Source: Arthrobacter pascens (GTDB lineage Bacteria; Actinomycetota; Actinomycetes; Actinomycetales; Micrococcaceae). From it: DNA of 64,000 nucleotides. Below are positions 34,141-42,443 of the stretch, piece after piece. The stretch lies in NCBI RefSeq assembly GCF_017052465.1, contig NZ_JAFHKT010000127.1, positions 27,047-91,046 on the forward strand, given 5' to 3'. The position numbers were made by a program, and so were the translations under genes. Position 1 is the first letter of the stretch. The number at the start of each line of letters is the position of its first letter. Under the pieces are notes generated by a model. The model had not been told where the DNA came from and did not search any database. It was given only the letters and a program-made list of their open reading frames with translations.

Positions 34141-35544
34141 ATGAACTCCGCCACGGCTCCCGAGGCCATGCAGCCGTCATCCGACCTTGAAGCCGGCAAC
34201 ACGGTCTCCAACAAACGGCGCGTCCTGGCATGGGCGGCGTGGGACTGGGGGTCCGCGGCGTTCAACGCCGTCATGACCACCTTCGTTTTCACGGTCTACC
34301 TGACGTCCCGGGCGTTCGGCAGCGAAGACCAGGCGTCGGCCGTGCTCGGCGGGGCGCTGGCCATCGCCGGGGCGGCAATTGCCCTGCTGGCTCCGGTTAC
34401 AGGCCAGCGCTCCGACACCGGCGGCCGGCGGAAGCTGTGGCTGGGAGTCAATACGGCCCTGGTCGCGCTGCTGACCGCGCTGTGCTTTTTCGTGTTTCCC
34501 CGCCCGGAGTTTCTGCTGCTGGGGGTTTCGCTGATTGCGCTGGCCAACATCTTCTTCGAATTCGCCGGCGTCAATTACAACGCCATGCTGGCGCAAATTT
34601 CCACGCCCGGGAACATCGGCAAGGTCAGCGGTTTTGGCTGGGGCATGGGATACCTCGGCGGAATCGTGGCGCTGCTGATCGTTCTCCAGCTCTTCGTCCA
34701 GCCCCGTTTCGAGTGGTTCGGCGCCTCGACGCAGGACAGCCTCAACATCCGGCTCGTGGCAGTGTTCTCCGCCCTGTGGTTCATTATCTTCGCGCTGCCG
34801 GTGATGTTCGCGGTGCCGGAACTGCCCAGGCCCCAGCGCAGTGCCCGGCTCGGCATCATTGCGTCCTATGGCCTGCTGGTGCGCCGGATCAAGGCGATCT
34901 ACCGGACCAGCCCGCACACCATCTTCTTCCTGCTGGCCAGCGCCATCTTCCGGGACGGGCTCGCTGCGGTGTTCACGTTCGGCGGGATCATCGCGGCCGG
35001 CACCTTCGGCTTCGAACTGTCGCAGGTGATCTTCTTCGCCATCTTCGGCAACATCGTGGCGGCGGCGGGGGCGATCCTCGGCGGATTCCTGGACGACAGG
35101 GTGGGCCCCAAGACCGTGATCCTCGGGTCCCTGGTGGGGCTGCTGGTCGCCGGGACCGCGATCCTGGTGCTCGGCAACGGCAGCTACGTCTTCTTCGGCA
35201 CGGCCTGGGCGGGGAGCACCACGTTCTGGGTGTTCGGGCTGTTCCTGTGCCTGTTCGTCGGGCCGGCCCAGTCGTCTTCCCGCGCCTACCTGGCCCGGCT
35301 GGCTCCGCAGGGCGAATCCGGCGAGCTCTTCGGACTGTACGCAACCACCGGCCGGGCCGTCAGCTTCCTGGCCCCCACGCTGTTTACGATCTGCATCGCC
35401 GTAGCCACGCCCCTCGTCGCGGAAGGGGAGGCCCAGCGCTGGGGCATCCTGGGGATCATGGTGGTGCTCCTCGCCGGGCTGCTGGTCCTCCTCCCGGTGA
35501 AGCCGCCGAGCGAAGCCAGGATCGCCGTCGTCCCCGCCTCCTAG
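34141..35544 (+). CDS. UMF1-family MFS transporter
   Basis: A 467-residue, 12-helix transporter of the UMF1/Atg22-like branch of the major facilitator superfamily. Typical blocks are VLAWAAWDWGSAAFNAVMTTFVFTVYL-like N-terminal residues, PVTGQRSDTGGRRKLWL, FFEFAGVNYNAMLAQIS and SGFGWGMGYLGGI. Relatives include vacuolar amino-acid effluxers; the bacterial substrate is unknown. A palindromic repeat (R3) follows the stop immediately. Confidence 0.9.
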   Translation: MNSATAPEAMQPSSDLEAGNTVSNKRRVLAWAAWDWGSAAFNAVMTTFVFTVYLTSRAFGSEDQASAVLGGALAIAGAAIALLAPVTGQRSDTGGRRKLWLGVNTALVALLTALCFFVFPRPEFLLLGVSLIALANIFFEFAGVNYNAMLAQISTPGNIGKVSGFGWGMGYLGGIVALLIVLQLFVQPRFEWFGASTQDSLNIRLVAVFSALWFIIFALPVMFAVPELPRPQRSARLGIIASYGLLVRRIKAIYRTSPHTIFFLLASAIFRDGLAAVFTFGGIIAAGTFGFELSQVIFFAIFGNIVAAAGAILGGFLDDRVGPKTVILGSLVGLLVAGTAILVLGNGSYVFFGTAWAGSTTFWVFGLFLCLFVGPAQSSSRAYLARLAPQGESGELFGLYATTGRAVSFLAPTLFTICIAVATPLVAEGEAQRWGILGIMVVLLAGLLVLLPVKPPSEARIAVVPAS

Positions 35545-35648
35545 CGCGAACGGACACTTAAGCCCCCGCCCCGCCCCACCCCTTGGCGCGAACGGACACT
35601 TGAGGCCCCTTTTCGCAGCGCAAACGGGGCCTTAAGTGTCCGTTCGCG
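35544..35648. repeat. Palindromic intergenic repeat, copy R3 (GCGAACGGACAC family)
   Basis: Two forward units (35544 and 35586, 42 bases apart) and one reverse unit (35631-35648). The inner pair forms a stem GCGCGAACGGACACTTGAGG...CCTTAAGTGTCCGTTCGCG with GGCCCC/GGGGCC extension and a TTTTCGCAGCGCAAA loop that is itself partly palindromic. Begins at the last base of the UMF1 stop. Confidence 0.93.
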
Positions 35649-35663
35649 GATTAGGCTGATGGT

Positions 35664-36146
35664 ATGAACGTGGAAGAGACAGACCTCCCCGGCCTTGGCA
35701 GGCGCAAGGACTTCATGACAGCCTCCGGACGGAGGATCGGCGTGGTGGAGCTGCGCGAGGGCCAGACGGAACTGTTCGTCTCCACGTGGGACGATCCCGA
35801 CACCTGCCAGGCCTCCATTCCACTGACCGGTGATGAAGCCGCCACGCTGGGCAACCTGCTCGGCGGCCAGCATCTGGCCATGAAGCTGACGGAGGCACAT
35901 AAAGAGGTGCCCGGGATCGTCACGAGGCAGTTCTCGATCACTGCGGACTCGCCGTTCCAAAACCAGCCCATGGGCAAGGCGTGCATCCGCACCCGGTGCG
36001 GTGTCTCGATTGTGGCGATCATGCGTGAAGGTGAGGTGGTCCCTTCGCCGGGACCCGACGTCGTTCTTCACACGGGCGACCTGCTGGTCGCTGTCGGCAC
36101 ACAGGAAGGCCTTGATACAGCGGCCGATATCCTGCGCAACGGCTGA
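35664..36146 (+). CDS. Cation:proton antiporter regulatory subunit (KhtT-like, TrkA-C domain)
   Basis: A 160-residue soluble protein. The N-terminal 75 residues are a small domain (ELFVSTWDDPDTCQASIPLT); the C-terminal TrkA_C/RCK-C domain has ADSPFQNQPMGKACIRTRCGVSIVAIMR and HTGDLLVAVGT. KhtT-type proteins bind nucleotides and gate the neighbouring antiporter. Five bases separate it from the CPA2 gene, so they form a pair like khtTU of Bacillus. Confidence 0.88.
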   Translation: MNVEETDLPGLGRRKDFMTASGRRIGVVELREGQTELFVSTWDDPDTCQASIPLTGDEAATLGNLLGGQHLAMKLTEAHKEVPGIVTRQFSITADSPFQNQPMGKACIRTRCGVSIVAIMREGEVVPSPGPDVVLHTGDLLVAVGTQEGLDTAADILRNG

Positions 36147-36151
36147 CCGCG

Positions 36152-37336
36152 ATGGATGAGCTGGCACTGACCCTCATCGAACTGGGGGCCGTCGTGTTCT
36201 GCTTAGGCCTCCTGGCCCGGCTCGCCGGGCGGATCGGCATGTCGCCCATCCCGTTATATCTGGTGGGAGGCCTGTTCTTCGGTGCCGGCGGCCTGATGAA
36301 GCTCGAAGGCATCCAGAGCTTTGCGCATCTGTCCGGTGAGATCGGTGTGATCCTGCTGCTGTTAATGCTCGGTCTGGAATATTCCGCGCCGGAACTGGTC
36401 ACCGGAATGCGCCGCTCCTGGCAGGGCGGCGTGTTGGACCTTGTCCTGAATTTCCTGCCCGGGGCGGCCCTCGCCCTGATGCTGGGGTGGGGCGGCGTGG
36501 GCGCCATGGTGATGGGCGGCGTCACCTACATCTCTTCCTCCGGCATTGCGGCCAAGGTCATCACCGACCTTGGCCGCATCGGCAACAGGGAAACGCCTGT
36601 GGTCCTCTCCATCCTGGTGTTCGAGGACCTGACCATGGCCATATACCTGCCGATCCTCACAGCGACGCTCGCAGGGATCAGCTTCCTCGAGGGCATGCTG
36701 ACCGTCGCCATTTCATTGGCCGTGGTCACCGTGGTGCTGGCGGTGGCACTCCGGCACGGCCATCACGTCTCCAAGGCGGTGCACAGCGAAAATTCCGAGG
36801 TCTTCCTGCTCAACCTGCTCGGTGCCGCGCTCCTCGTGGCAGGCCTGGCGGCTGCGCTGCAGGTGTCGGCCGCTGTGGGTGCGTTCATGCTCGGCATTGC
36901 CATTTCCGGGGCCACGGCCGACAGCGCGACGCGGATCCTGGAGCCGCTGCGCGACCTGTTCGCGGCCATCTTCTTCGTGGCCTTCGGCCTGAACACGGAC
37001 CCCACTTCCATCCCACCGGTGCTGGGCTGGGCGCTCGTCCTTGCCGTGGTCACCACCGCCACGAAGGTGGTCACCGGGGTATGGGCGGCGTGGCGGGCAG
37101 GCATTGCGCGGCCCGGCCGCTTCCGCGCAGGAGCTGCCCTCATTGCCCGCGGCGAATTCTCGATCGTCATCGCGGGGCTGGCCGTGGCCTCCGGAGCAGT
37201 GTCCGGCGAACTGGCCGCGCTGGCTACGGCCTATGTCCTGATCATGGCGATCCTGGGCCCGCTCGGTGCCCGTTATGTGGAGCCTGTGCTCAAGAAGTTC
37301 TCCCGCCCCGCCACCCCCGAAGCGGTGCGGGCCTGA
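36152..37336 (+). CDS. CPA2-family K+(Na+)/H+ antiporter (KhtU/KefB-like)
   Basis: A 394-residue, 12- to 13-helix antiporter of the CPA2 family, with SPIPLYLVGGLFFGAGG, the re-entrant LMLGLEYSAPEL segment, GGVTYISSSGIAAKVI and LVFEDLTMAIYLPIL; ED in this last motif lies where ion-binding acidic residues are expected. It lacks the C-terminal TrkA-N domain of KefB, that job being done by the preceding KhtT-like protein. Likely potassium efflux under alkaline or osmotic stress. Confidence 0.92.
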   Translation: MDELALTLIELGAVVFCLGLLARLAGRIGMSPIPLYLVGGLFFGAGGLMKLEGIQSFAHLSGEIGVILLLLMLGLEYSAPELVTGMRRSWQGGVLDLVLNFLPGAALALMLGWGGVGAMVMGGVTYISSSGIAAKVITDLGRIGNRETPVVLSILVFEDLTMAIYLPILTATLAGISFLEGMLTVAISLAVVTVVLAVALRHGHHVSKAVHSENSEVFLLNLLGAALLVAGLAAALQVSAAVGAFMLGIAISGATADSATRILEPLRDLFAAIFFVAFGLNTDPTSIPPVLGWALVLAVVTTATKVVTGVWAAWRAGIARPGRFRAGAALIARGEFSIVIAGLAVASGAVSGELAALATAYVLIMAILGPLGARYVEPVLKKFSRPATPEAVRA

Positions 37337-37345
37337 CAGAGCTGG

Positions 37346-37921
37346 CTAAATGTCCGTGCGGTGGAAGTTCAGGTGGCTGCGGCTTGCGGTAGGTCCGCGC
37401 TGGCCCTGGTAGCGGTTGCCGTACTCGCCGGAACCGTAGGGGTACTCGGCGGCAGAGGTCAGCCGGAAGAAGCAGAGCTGGCCGATCTTCATGCCCGGCC
37501 ACAGCTTGATGGGCAGCGTGGCCATGTTGGACAGTTCCAGCGTCACGTGGCCGGAGAAACCGGGGTCGATGAAGCCCGCAGTGGAGTGTGTCAGCAGGCC
37601 GAGCCGGCCCAGGGAGGACTTGCCCTCAAGGCGGGCCGCGATGTCGTCCGGAAGGCTGACGGTCTCGTAGGTGGAACCCAGAACGAACTCGCCCGGGTGC
37701 AGGATGAACGGCTCGCCCTCCTCCACCTCCACGAGGCGGGTCAATTCGGGCTGTTCCTCGGCAGGGTCGATATGCGCGTACTTGTGGTTGTCGAACAACC
37801 GGAAAAAGCGGTCGATCCGGACATCAACCGAGGAAGGCTGCACCATCGCGGAGTCGTACGGGTCCAGGACGATCCGTTCGGAATCAATTTCGGCACGAAT
37901 GTCGCGGTCAGAGATCAGCAC
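37346..37921 (-). CDS. dcd: dCTP deaminase
   Basis: A 191-residue protein matching Dcd throughout: [12 protein letters not shown] start, [45 protein letters not shown] and [19 protein letters not shown] active-site blocks, with Glu in TLEL as the catalytic base, and a C-terminal [11 protein letters not shown]. It makes dUTP from dCTP, and some actinobacterial members also hydrolyse it to dUMP. The GTG at 37921 is chosen because all family homology begins there; 27 open codons upstream look non-coding. Confidence 0.94.
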   Translation of the reverse strand: MLISDRDIRAEIDSERIVLDPYDSAMVQPSSVDVRIDRFFRLFDNHKYAHIDPAEEQPELTRLVEVEEGEPFILHPGEFVLGSTYETVSLPDDIAARLEGKSSLGRLGLLTHSTAGFIDPGFSGHVTLELSNMATLPIKLWPGMKIGQLCFFRLTSAAEYPYGSGEYGNRYQGQRGPTASRSHLNFHRTDI

Positions 37922-38097
37922 ACCTTCAAAAATAGCATCAACCCACCGCCGGGAGCCCCTTGGCTGCAGCCGGAACGCCCGCGGGCGGGGATTCTTGAGC
38001 AAACGGCGCTGCCCTGGCTCGGGACACGCGGAGCCGGTGGGCGGCCCGGCCCGGCAACTGCGCTAAGCTAGTTCTGCCCCGGCGGAATCCGGTGCAT

Positions 38098-38171
38098 GCG
38101 GCTGTAGCTCAATGGTAGAGCGCTAGCTTCCCAAGCTCGATACGCGGGTTCGATTCCCGTCAGCCGCTCCA
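38098..38171 (+). tRNA. tRNA-Gly (anticodon CCC)
   Basis: Acceptor GCGGCTG (38098-38104) pairs with CAGCCGC (38161-38167), the D arm is GCTCAATGGTAGAGC, the anticodon loop TTCCCAA gives CCC, and the T arm is CGGGTTCGATTCCCG. CCA is encoded at 38169-38171. The anticodon stem CTAGC/GCTCG has one T-C mismatch at pair 28-42. Confidence 0.97.
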
Positions 38172-38273
38172 GATTGCCGTCCGTGCTGTCATCCCCGCCC
38201 GCAAGAGCGCATTAGGTCGCTACCTGTATCGTCGGAAGTCAGGAACCTCTTCGGTTCCGCTACAGGAGCAAAC

Positions 38274-38420
38274 ATGGCTGACAAGTCCCCCCGTCAAGCA
38301 GCATCCAAGAAATCCGGCAAATCCATCAAGGAAAAGCGCGCTGACAAAAAGGCCGCCGCGGCGCCGGCCAGCTCACTGGACAAGACGAGCGCGAAACCGA
38401 TGCCGGCAAAGAAGAAGTGA
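38274..38420 (+). CDS. Small Lys/Ala-rich basic protein
   Basis: A 48-residue protein opening MADKSPRQAASKKSGK and ending in PMPAKKK; about a quarter of the residues are Lys and most of the rest Ala or Ser. An AGGAG ribosome site lies six bases before the ATG. Its stop overlaps the GTG of the next gene in GTGA. It resembles the tail of an HU/histone-like protein and would be disordered; DNA or RNA binding is plausible. No domain was recognised. Confidence 0.75.
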   Translation: MADKSPRQAASKKSGKSIKEKRADKKAAAAPASSLDKTSAKPMPAKKK

Positions 38421-39577
38421 CCCGCCCGCCGAACCATCTCACCTTGGGGGTTGTTTCCTCCTCACGAAAACCCGACGAACGCCGCCTGGCCCTGCATCCC
38501 CGTCACCTTGAGCGGATCGCACCCGAGCTGCGCCACCGAATGATCCTTGAACATGGCTATGGAGAACGCTTCGGCTATTCCGATGCCCAGCTCGCTCCGC
38601 TGGTGGGCCGCATGGCCAGCCGCGACCAGCTGGTGGCCGAGGCCGATGTCGTCCTCCTGCCGAAGCCGCAGCCGCAGGACCTCGCCGAACTCCGCGACGG
38701 CCAGACACTGTGGGGCTGGCCGCACTGCGTCCAGGACCGTGCCATCACCCAACTGGCCATCGACAAGAAGCTCACGCTCATCGCCTTCGAGGCCATGAAC
38801 CATTGGGCCAGCGACGGCGGTTTCGGCTTGCATGTGTTCCACAAGAACAACGAAATGGCCGGATACTCCTCCGTCATTCACGCACTTGCCCTCACCGGCT
38901 GCACGGGCGACTACGGGCGCCGTCTCAGCGCAGTCGTGATCGGCTTCGGCGCCACGGCCCGCGGAGCTGTCACGGCACTGAACGCGCACGGCATCCACGA
39001 CGTCCAGGTCCTCACCAACCGTGGGGTCGCCGCCGTCGGGTCCCCCATCCACTCGGTGCGGATCACTCAGTTCGACCACGACGCCCAGGCGCCTTTCCTC
39101 AGCCAGGTAATCACTGAGCGCGGCCGCGTCCCGCTGGCGCCGTTCCTGGCCGAGAGCGACATCGTGGTCAACTGCACCCTCCAGGACCCCAACAACCCGC
39201 TGACCTACCTGCAGGAGGACGACCTGGCCGCGTTCAAGCCGGGCAGCCTGATTGTGGACGTCTCCTGCGACGAAGGCATGGGTTTCAGCTGGGCCAAGAG
39301 CACCACGTTCGCCGAGCCCATGTTCACTGTGGGTGACCGCATCTCGTACTACGCCGTGGACCACAGCCCGTCCTACCTGTGGAACTCCTCCAGCTGGGAA
39401 ATCAGCGAGGCGCTCCTGCCGTTCCTGGAAACCGTGATGTCCGGACCGGAAGCATGGTTGGGGAACGAGACCATCAGCCGTGCTATTGAAATCCGCGACG
39501 GCGTGGTCCTTAACCAGAGCGTTCTCGAGTTCCAGGGGCGCGAGGCAGAGCACCCGCACGCGTTCGCGGGAAGCTAG
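38417..39577 (+). CDS. Alanine dehydrogenase/PNT family enzyme, N5-(carboxyethyl)ornithine synthase-like
   Basis: A 386-residue NAD(P)-dependent enzyme. The N-terminal SSSRKPDERRLALHPRHLERI corresponds to the AlaDh/PNT substrate domain, with Arg and Lys in the expected places. The Rossmann motif appears as VVIGFGATARGAVTAL (about 175-190), followed by SDIVVNCTLQDPNNPLTYL and FKPGSLIVDVSCDEGMGFSW. This order best fits N5-(carboxyethyl)ornithine synthase, which couples pyruvate and the ornithine side amine. It starts with GTG overlapping the Lys-rich gene. The amine substrate is not certain. Confidence 0.78.
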   Translation: MTRPPNHLTLGVVSSSRKPDERRLALHPRHLERIAPELRHRMILEHGYGERFGYSDAQLAPLVGRMASRDQLVAEADVVLLPKPQPQDLAELRDGQTLWGWPHCVQDRAITQLAIDKKLTLIAFEAMNHWASDGGFGLHVFHKNNEMAGYSSVIHALALTGCTGDYGRRLSAVVIGFGATARGAVTALNAHGIHDVQVLTNRGVAAVGSPIHSVRITQFDHDAQAPFLSQVITERGRVPLAPFLAESDIVVNCTLQDPNNPLTYLQEDDLAAFKPGSLIVDVSCDEGMGFSWAKSTTFAEPMFTVGDRISYYAVDHSPSYLWNSSSWEISEALLPFLETVMSGPEAWLGNETISRAIEIRDGVVLNQSVLEFQGREAEHPHAFAGS

Positions 39578-39580
39578 CCC

Positions 39581-40909
39581 TTACGCTGCCCGCTGCACCA
39601 CCCGCAGCAGGCGCCGCCGGTCCCGGAAGTCCACCCTGAGCTGCAGCTCACCTTTGCGGGCCAGCACGACGGCGACTGTCGCCGCCGCGAGCGCCGGCAC
39701 CCCGCCCGCCACCAGCAGTGCTGCATGCGGGTCGAGGTGTTCGGCGATGCTTCCAATCATGGGCCCGCCGATGGCCTGGCCGCCGATCAGCACCATGATG
39801 TACAGGCTCATCACCCGGCCGCGGATCCCCATGTTGGAGCTGATCTGGACGAGCTGATTGGACGCCGTGAGGAACATCAGGCACCAGAAGCCGGAGAGCA
39901 CCATGGCCGCGCCGAACCACACGACGGACGGTGCGAAGGCGGACAGGCACAGCATGAGGCCGTACATTCCGGCGCCGAGGATCACCGACCGCAGCCGGAG
40001 CCGGCGCCGCCGCGTGGAGGCCACGGCGCCCGCCAGCGCTCCCAACGCGACCAGCGCGTTCAGCATGCCGTAGCCGCCGGCGCCGATGCCGTAGACCCGG
40101 TCGGCAAAGGCGGCGAGCACCACCGGCAGGCTCATGGCGAATACGGCGATGAACCCGGCCATCAGCCACGGCCAGTAGATGGTGGGTTTGCTGAGGGCGT
40201 ACCGCAGCCCTTCCCGGAGCATGCCCTTGCGTTTAGGGGCCGGCGTGCTGACATACAGCTCGTCCTTGCGCAGGAGCAGCAGCATGGCCACCGTGGAGCA
40301 GCAGGCCGCGGCGTTGCCCGCGAAAGCCCAGCCCGCCCCGACTGCGGTGAGCAGCGCCCCCGCCAGGGCGGGACCGATCAGCCCGCCCAGCTGGAACGTT
40401 GTGGAGTTCACGCTGATGGCGTTGCGCAGGTACTGCGGCCCCACGAGCTCGTGGACAAACACCTGCCGCGCCGGCTGGTCCAGCACCGTCACCAGGCCCA
40501 GCACGAACGCGATGGCATACACGTGCCAGACCTCGATGGCTCCGCTGAGCGCGAGGACGGCGAGGGCGGCGGCCAGGAGAGCCGCGACGGACTGGCACAG
40601 GATGAGGATCCTGCGCTTCGCGAAGCGGTCGGCCACCATCCCGCCCCACGGCCCCAGCACCAGGGCCGGCAGGAACTGCAGCGCCACTGTGATGCCGACG
40701 GCGGTGACGGAGCCGGAGAGCTGGAGCACCAGCCAGTCCTGCGCAATCCGCTGCATCCAGATCGCGACGACGGCCACGAAGTGCCCCACCGCGAAGATCC
40801 GGAAGTTGGGTACGCGCAGGGAGATGAACGTGTGGCGCCACGGGAGGCGTTCACTGATGACGGCGACGGGCAGGGTGGCGGGGGCCGTTGACGGCGGTGG
40901 CGGTGTCAC
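39581..40909 (-). CDS. MFS transporter (MFS_3/EntS-like)
   Basis: A 442-residue major-facilitator protein with about 12 helices. LRVPNFRIFAVGHFVAVVAIWMQRIAQDWLV and PALVLGPWGGMVADRFAKRRIL are hallmarks of the MFS_3 group that includes enterobactin exporter EntS and many drug exporters; LDQPARQVFVHELVG is the conserved mid-segment. GTG start with GAGGA six bases upstream. Divergent from a LysR regulator that probably controls it. Confidence 0.9.
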   Translation of the reverse strand: MTPPPPSTAPATLPVAVISERLPWRHTFISLRVPNFRIFAVGHFVAVVAIWMQRIAQDWLVLQLSGSVTAVGITVALQFLPALVLGPWGGMVADRFAKRRILILCQSVAALLAAALAVLALSGAIEVWHVYAIAFVLGLVTVLDQPARQVFVHELVGPQYLRNAISVNSTTFQLGGLIGPALAGALLTAVGAGWAFAGNAAACCSTVAMLLLLRKDELYVSTPAPKRKGMLREGLRYALSKPTIYWPWLMAGFIAVFAMSLPVVLAAFADRVYGIGAGGYGMLNALVALGALAGAVASTRRRRLRLRSVILGAGMYGLMLCLSAFAPSVVWFGAAMVLSGFWCLMFLTASNQLVQISSNMGIRGRVMSLYIMVLIGGQAIGGPMIGSIAEHLDPHAALLVAGGVPALAAATVAVVLARKGELQLRVDFRDRRRLLRVVQRAA

Positions 40910-41000
40910 GGAAAGTCCTCAGGAGATCGGGCTGGCGGGATGCCTTCAACGCTATGGTTGGCGCCCGCGATTATGGAAGACTATTGCTTCTATAACTACC

Positions 41001-41015
41001 ATTGCGGAATGCAAT
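41001..41015. promoter_or_regulatory. LysR-type T-N11-A operator candidate
   Basis: ATTGCGGAATGCAAT is an inverted repeat (ATTGC, five bases, GCAAT) with the T-N11-A geometry of LysR boxes. It sits in the divergent spacer between the MFS gene and the lysR gene, 15 bases before the latter's ATG. Confidence 0.6.
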
Positions 41016-41030
41016 GACAAGGGAGTGCGC

Positions 41031-41885
41031 ATGTTCGAACCGGCCCAGCTCCGGTCGTTCCTGGCCGTTGCGGAAACGCTCAGCTTCACCAAGGCCGCGG
41101 ACCGTCTGGGTCTCGCCCAGCCCACGGTCAGCCAGCACGTGCGCAAACTGGAGACGGCGGCGAAGCGGGTGCTGATCTCCCGCGACACCCGTGACGTCCG
41201 GCTGACGGACAACGGGGACGCCATGGCCGGATTCGCCCGGAACATCCTCTCGGCCCATGACGCCGCTGCGCGCTACTTCTCGGGCTCAGCGATGCGGGGA
41301 CGCCTGCGGTTCGGTACCGCCGACGACCTTGCCATCACCGGACTGCCCCGCATCCTCAGGGAGTTCCGGCAGGTCTACCCGCAGATCAACCTGGAGCTCA
41401 CCGTTGGCCAAAGCGACCAGCTGTACAAACGGCTCAACTCCGGGCAGCTGGACCTCGTGTTCGTGAAGTGGGTGGCAGGAGCGAAGGACGGCACCGTGGT
41501 CCAGCATGACTCCTTTTCGTGGGTGGGCCTGGAGCAGACCACGCTGGAACCGGGCTCCCCCGTCCCGCTGATCGCGTACCCCTCGCCGAGCCTGAGCCGC
41601 AAGCTCGCCATCGACGCCCTGGAATCCGCCGGCCGGACCTGGCGCATCACCTGTACAACCAAGCAGATCAGCGGCGTGCTCGCGGCCGTACGCGCGGGAA
41701 TCGGCGTCGCCGTCATGCCGTCCTCGCTGGTGCCCGAGGACCTGAAAGTCATCACGCGCCGCTTTGAACTGCCGCCCGTGGGCGACGTGGATTTCACCCT
41801 GATCCGGAACCCGCTTGCCAACGCCGAGGTCATCGATGCACTCACCCAGACCATCATGGGACGGACGCTCAAGAAGCAGGTTTGA
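41031..41885 (+). CDS. LysR-family transcriptional regulator
   Basis: A 284-residue LysR protein. The HTH is MFEPAQLRSFLAVAETLSFTKAADRLGLAQPTVSQHVRKLE across 1-41 (LAVAETLSFTKAADRLG, QPTVSQHVRKLE); residues 90-280 are the periplasmic-binding-like effector domain. The ATG has GGGAG five bases upstream; the frame is open far upstream only by chance over the MFS gene. Divergent from the MFS exporter, its likely target. Confidence 0.92.
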   Translation: MFEPAQLRSFLAVAETLSFTKAADRLGLAQPTVSQHVRKLETAAKRVLISRDTRDVRLTDNGDAMAGFARNILSAHDAAARYFSGSAMRGRLRFGTADDLAITGLPRILREFRQVYPQINLELTVGQSDQLYKRLNSGQLDLVFVKWVAGAKDGTVVQHDSFSWVGLEQTTLEPGSPVPLIAYPSPSLSRKLAIDALESAGRTWRITCTTKQISGVLAAVRAGIGVAVMPSSLVPEDLKVITRRFELPPVGDVDFTLIRNPLANAEVIDALTQTIMGRTLKKQV

Positions 41886-42040
41886 ACCCTGCCGTAACCG
41901 GGTACGGGCAGAAAATCATTGATAACGGTTCGCAGCTCGCTTATGCTGTGACTGTTGGAGGTCATGCAGCGGCTGAGAACAGTCATTCGATGACGAATAT
42001 ATCCTGCAACGACGCGGGCCATATTCGGGATAGGCACGCC

Positions 42041-42295
42041 GTGACCACAGCCGCAAACCGCCATTTCCCCCGCCACTCCATGACAGTGGACACCGAGTAC
42101 GTCGCCAAGCCGAACTGCGACAAGTGCGGAACAGACGAGTTCATCTACCTTGAGTCTTTCGTTCCCCCCAAGTATCGCCAGGACGGCACCGTCAGAACAC
42201 TGGGCGAAGCCGCCTACACCTGCACGCGGTGCGAGGAATTTTCCGCCCACAGCGTCCCCTCGTCCTGGGCACCCCCGGGCTGGTACCTGGGCTAG
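42041..42295 (+). CDS. Small zinc-ribbon-like protein with two CxxC motifs
   Basis: An 84-residue protein with CDKC near residue 27 and CTRC near 65, the spacing of a small treble-clef or ribbon zinc site. Between them are hydrophobic and acidic stretches (TDEFIYLESFVPP). GTG at 42041 is chosen; an ATG at 42080 would give 71 residues. No named family recognised. A perfect bidirectional terminator follows. Confidence 0.65.
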   Translation: MTTAANRHFPRHSMTVDTEYVAKPNCDKCGTDEFIYLESFVPPKYRQDGTVRTLGEAAYTCTRCEEFSAHSVPSSWAPPGWYLG

Positions 42296-42352
42296 GCCCG
42301 GGCAAATCAACAGGCCAGGTCTCACAACAGGGTCTCATCACCAATATCGCAA

Positions 42353-42386
42353 AAACTGGCGGGCACCGGATGGTGCCCGCCAGTTT
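42353..42386. terminator. Bidirectional intrinsic terminator
   Basis: Perfect 15-base stem, AAACTGGCGGGCACC and GGTGCCCGCCAGTTT, loop GGAT, between the zinc-ribbon gene and the 3' end of putA. The A/T ends give a U-tract in both directions. Confidence 0.92.
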
Positions 42387-42443
42387 CTTGTGTGGCTTGC
42401 TGCTGCGCCGGCCGCGGACCAAAGGACCCGCGGCCGGCAGCTG

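Noticed and set aside
38098..38171. tRNA-Gly as an integration site of a mobile element
   Set aside because: No integrase, no direct repeat of the tRNA 3' end and no foreign-looking genes nearby.
40179..41030. N-terminal extension of the first LysR gene
   Set aside because: The open frame covers the antisense of the MFS gene; the LysR HTH begins at the ATG at 41031, which has a good ribosome site.
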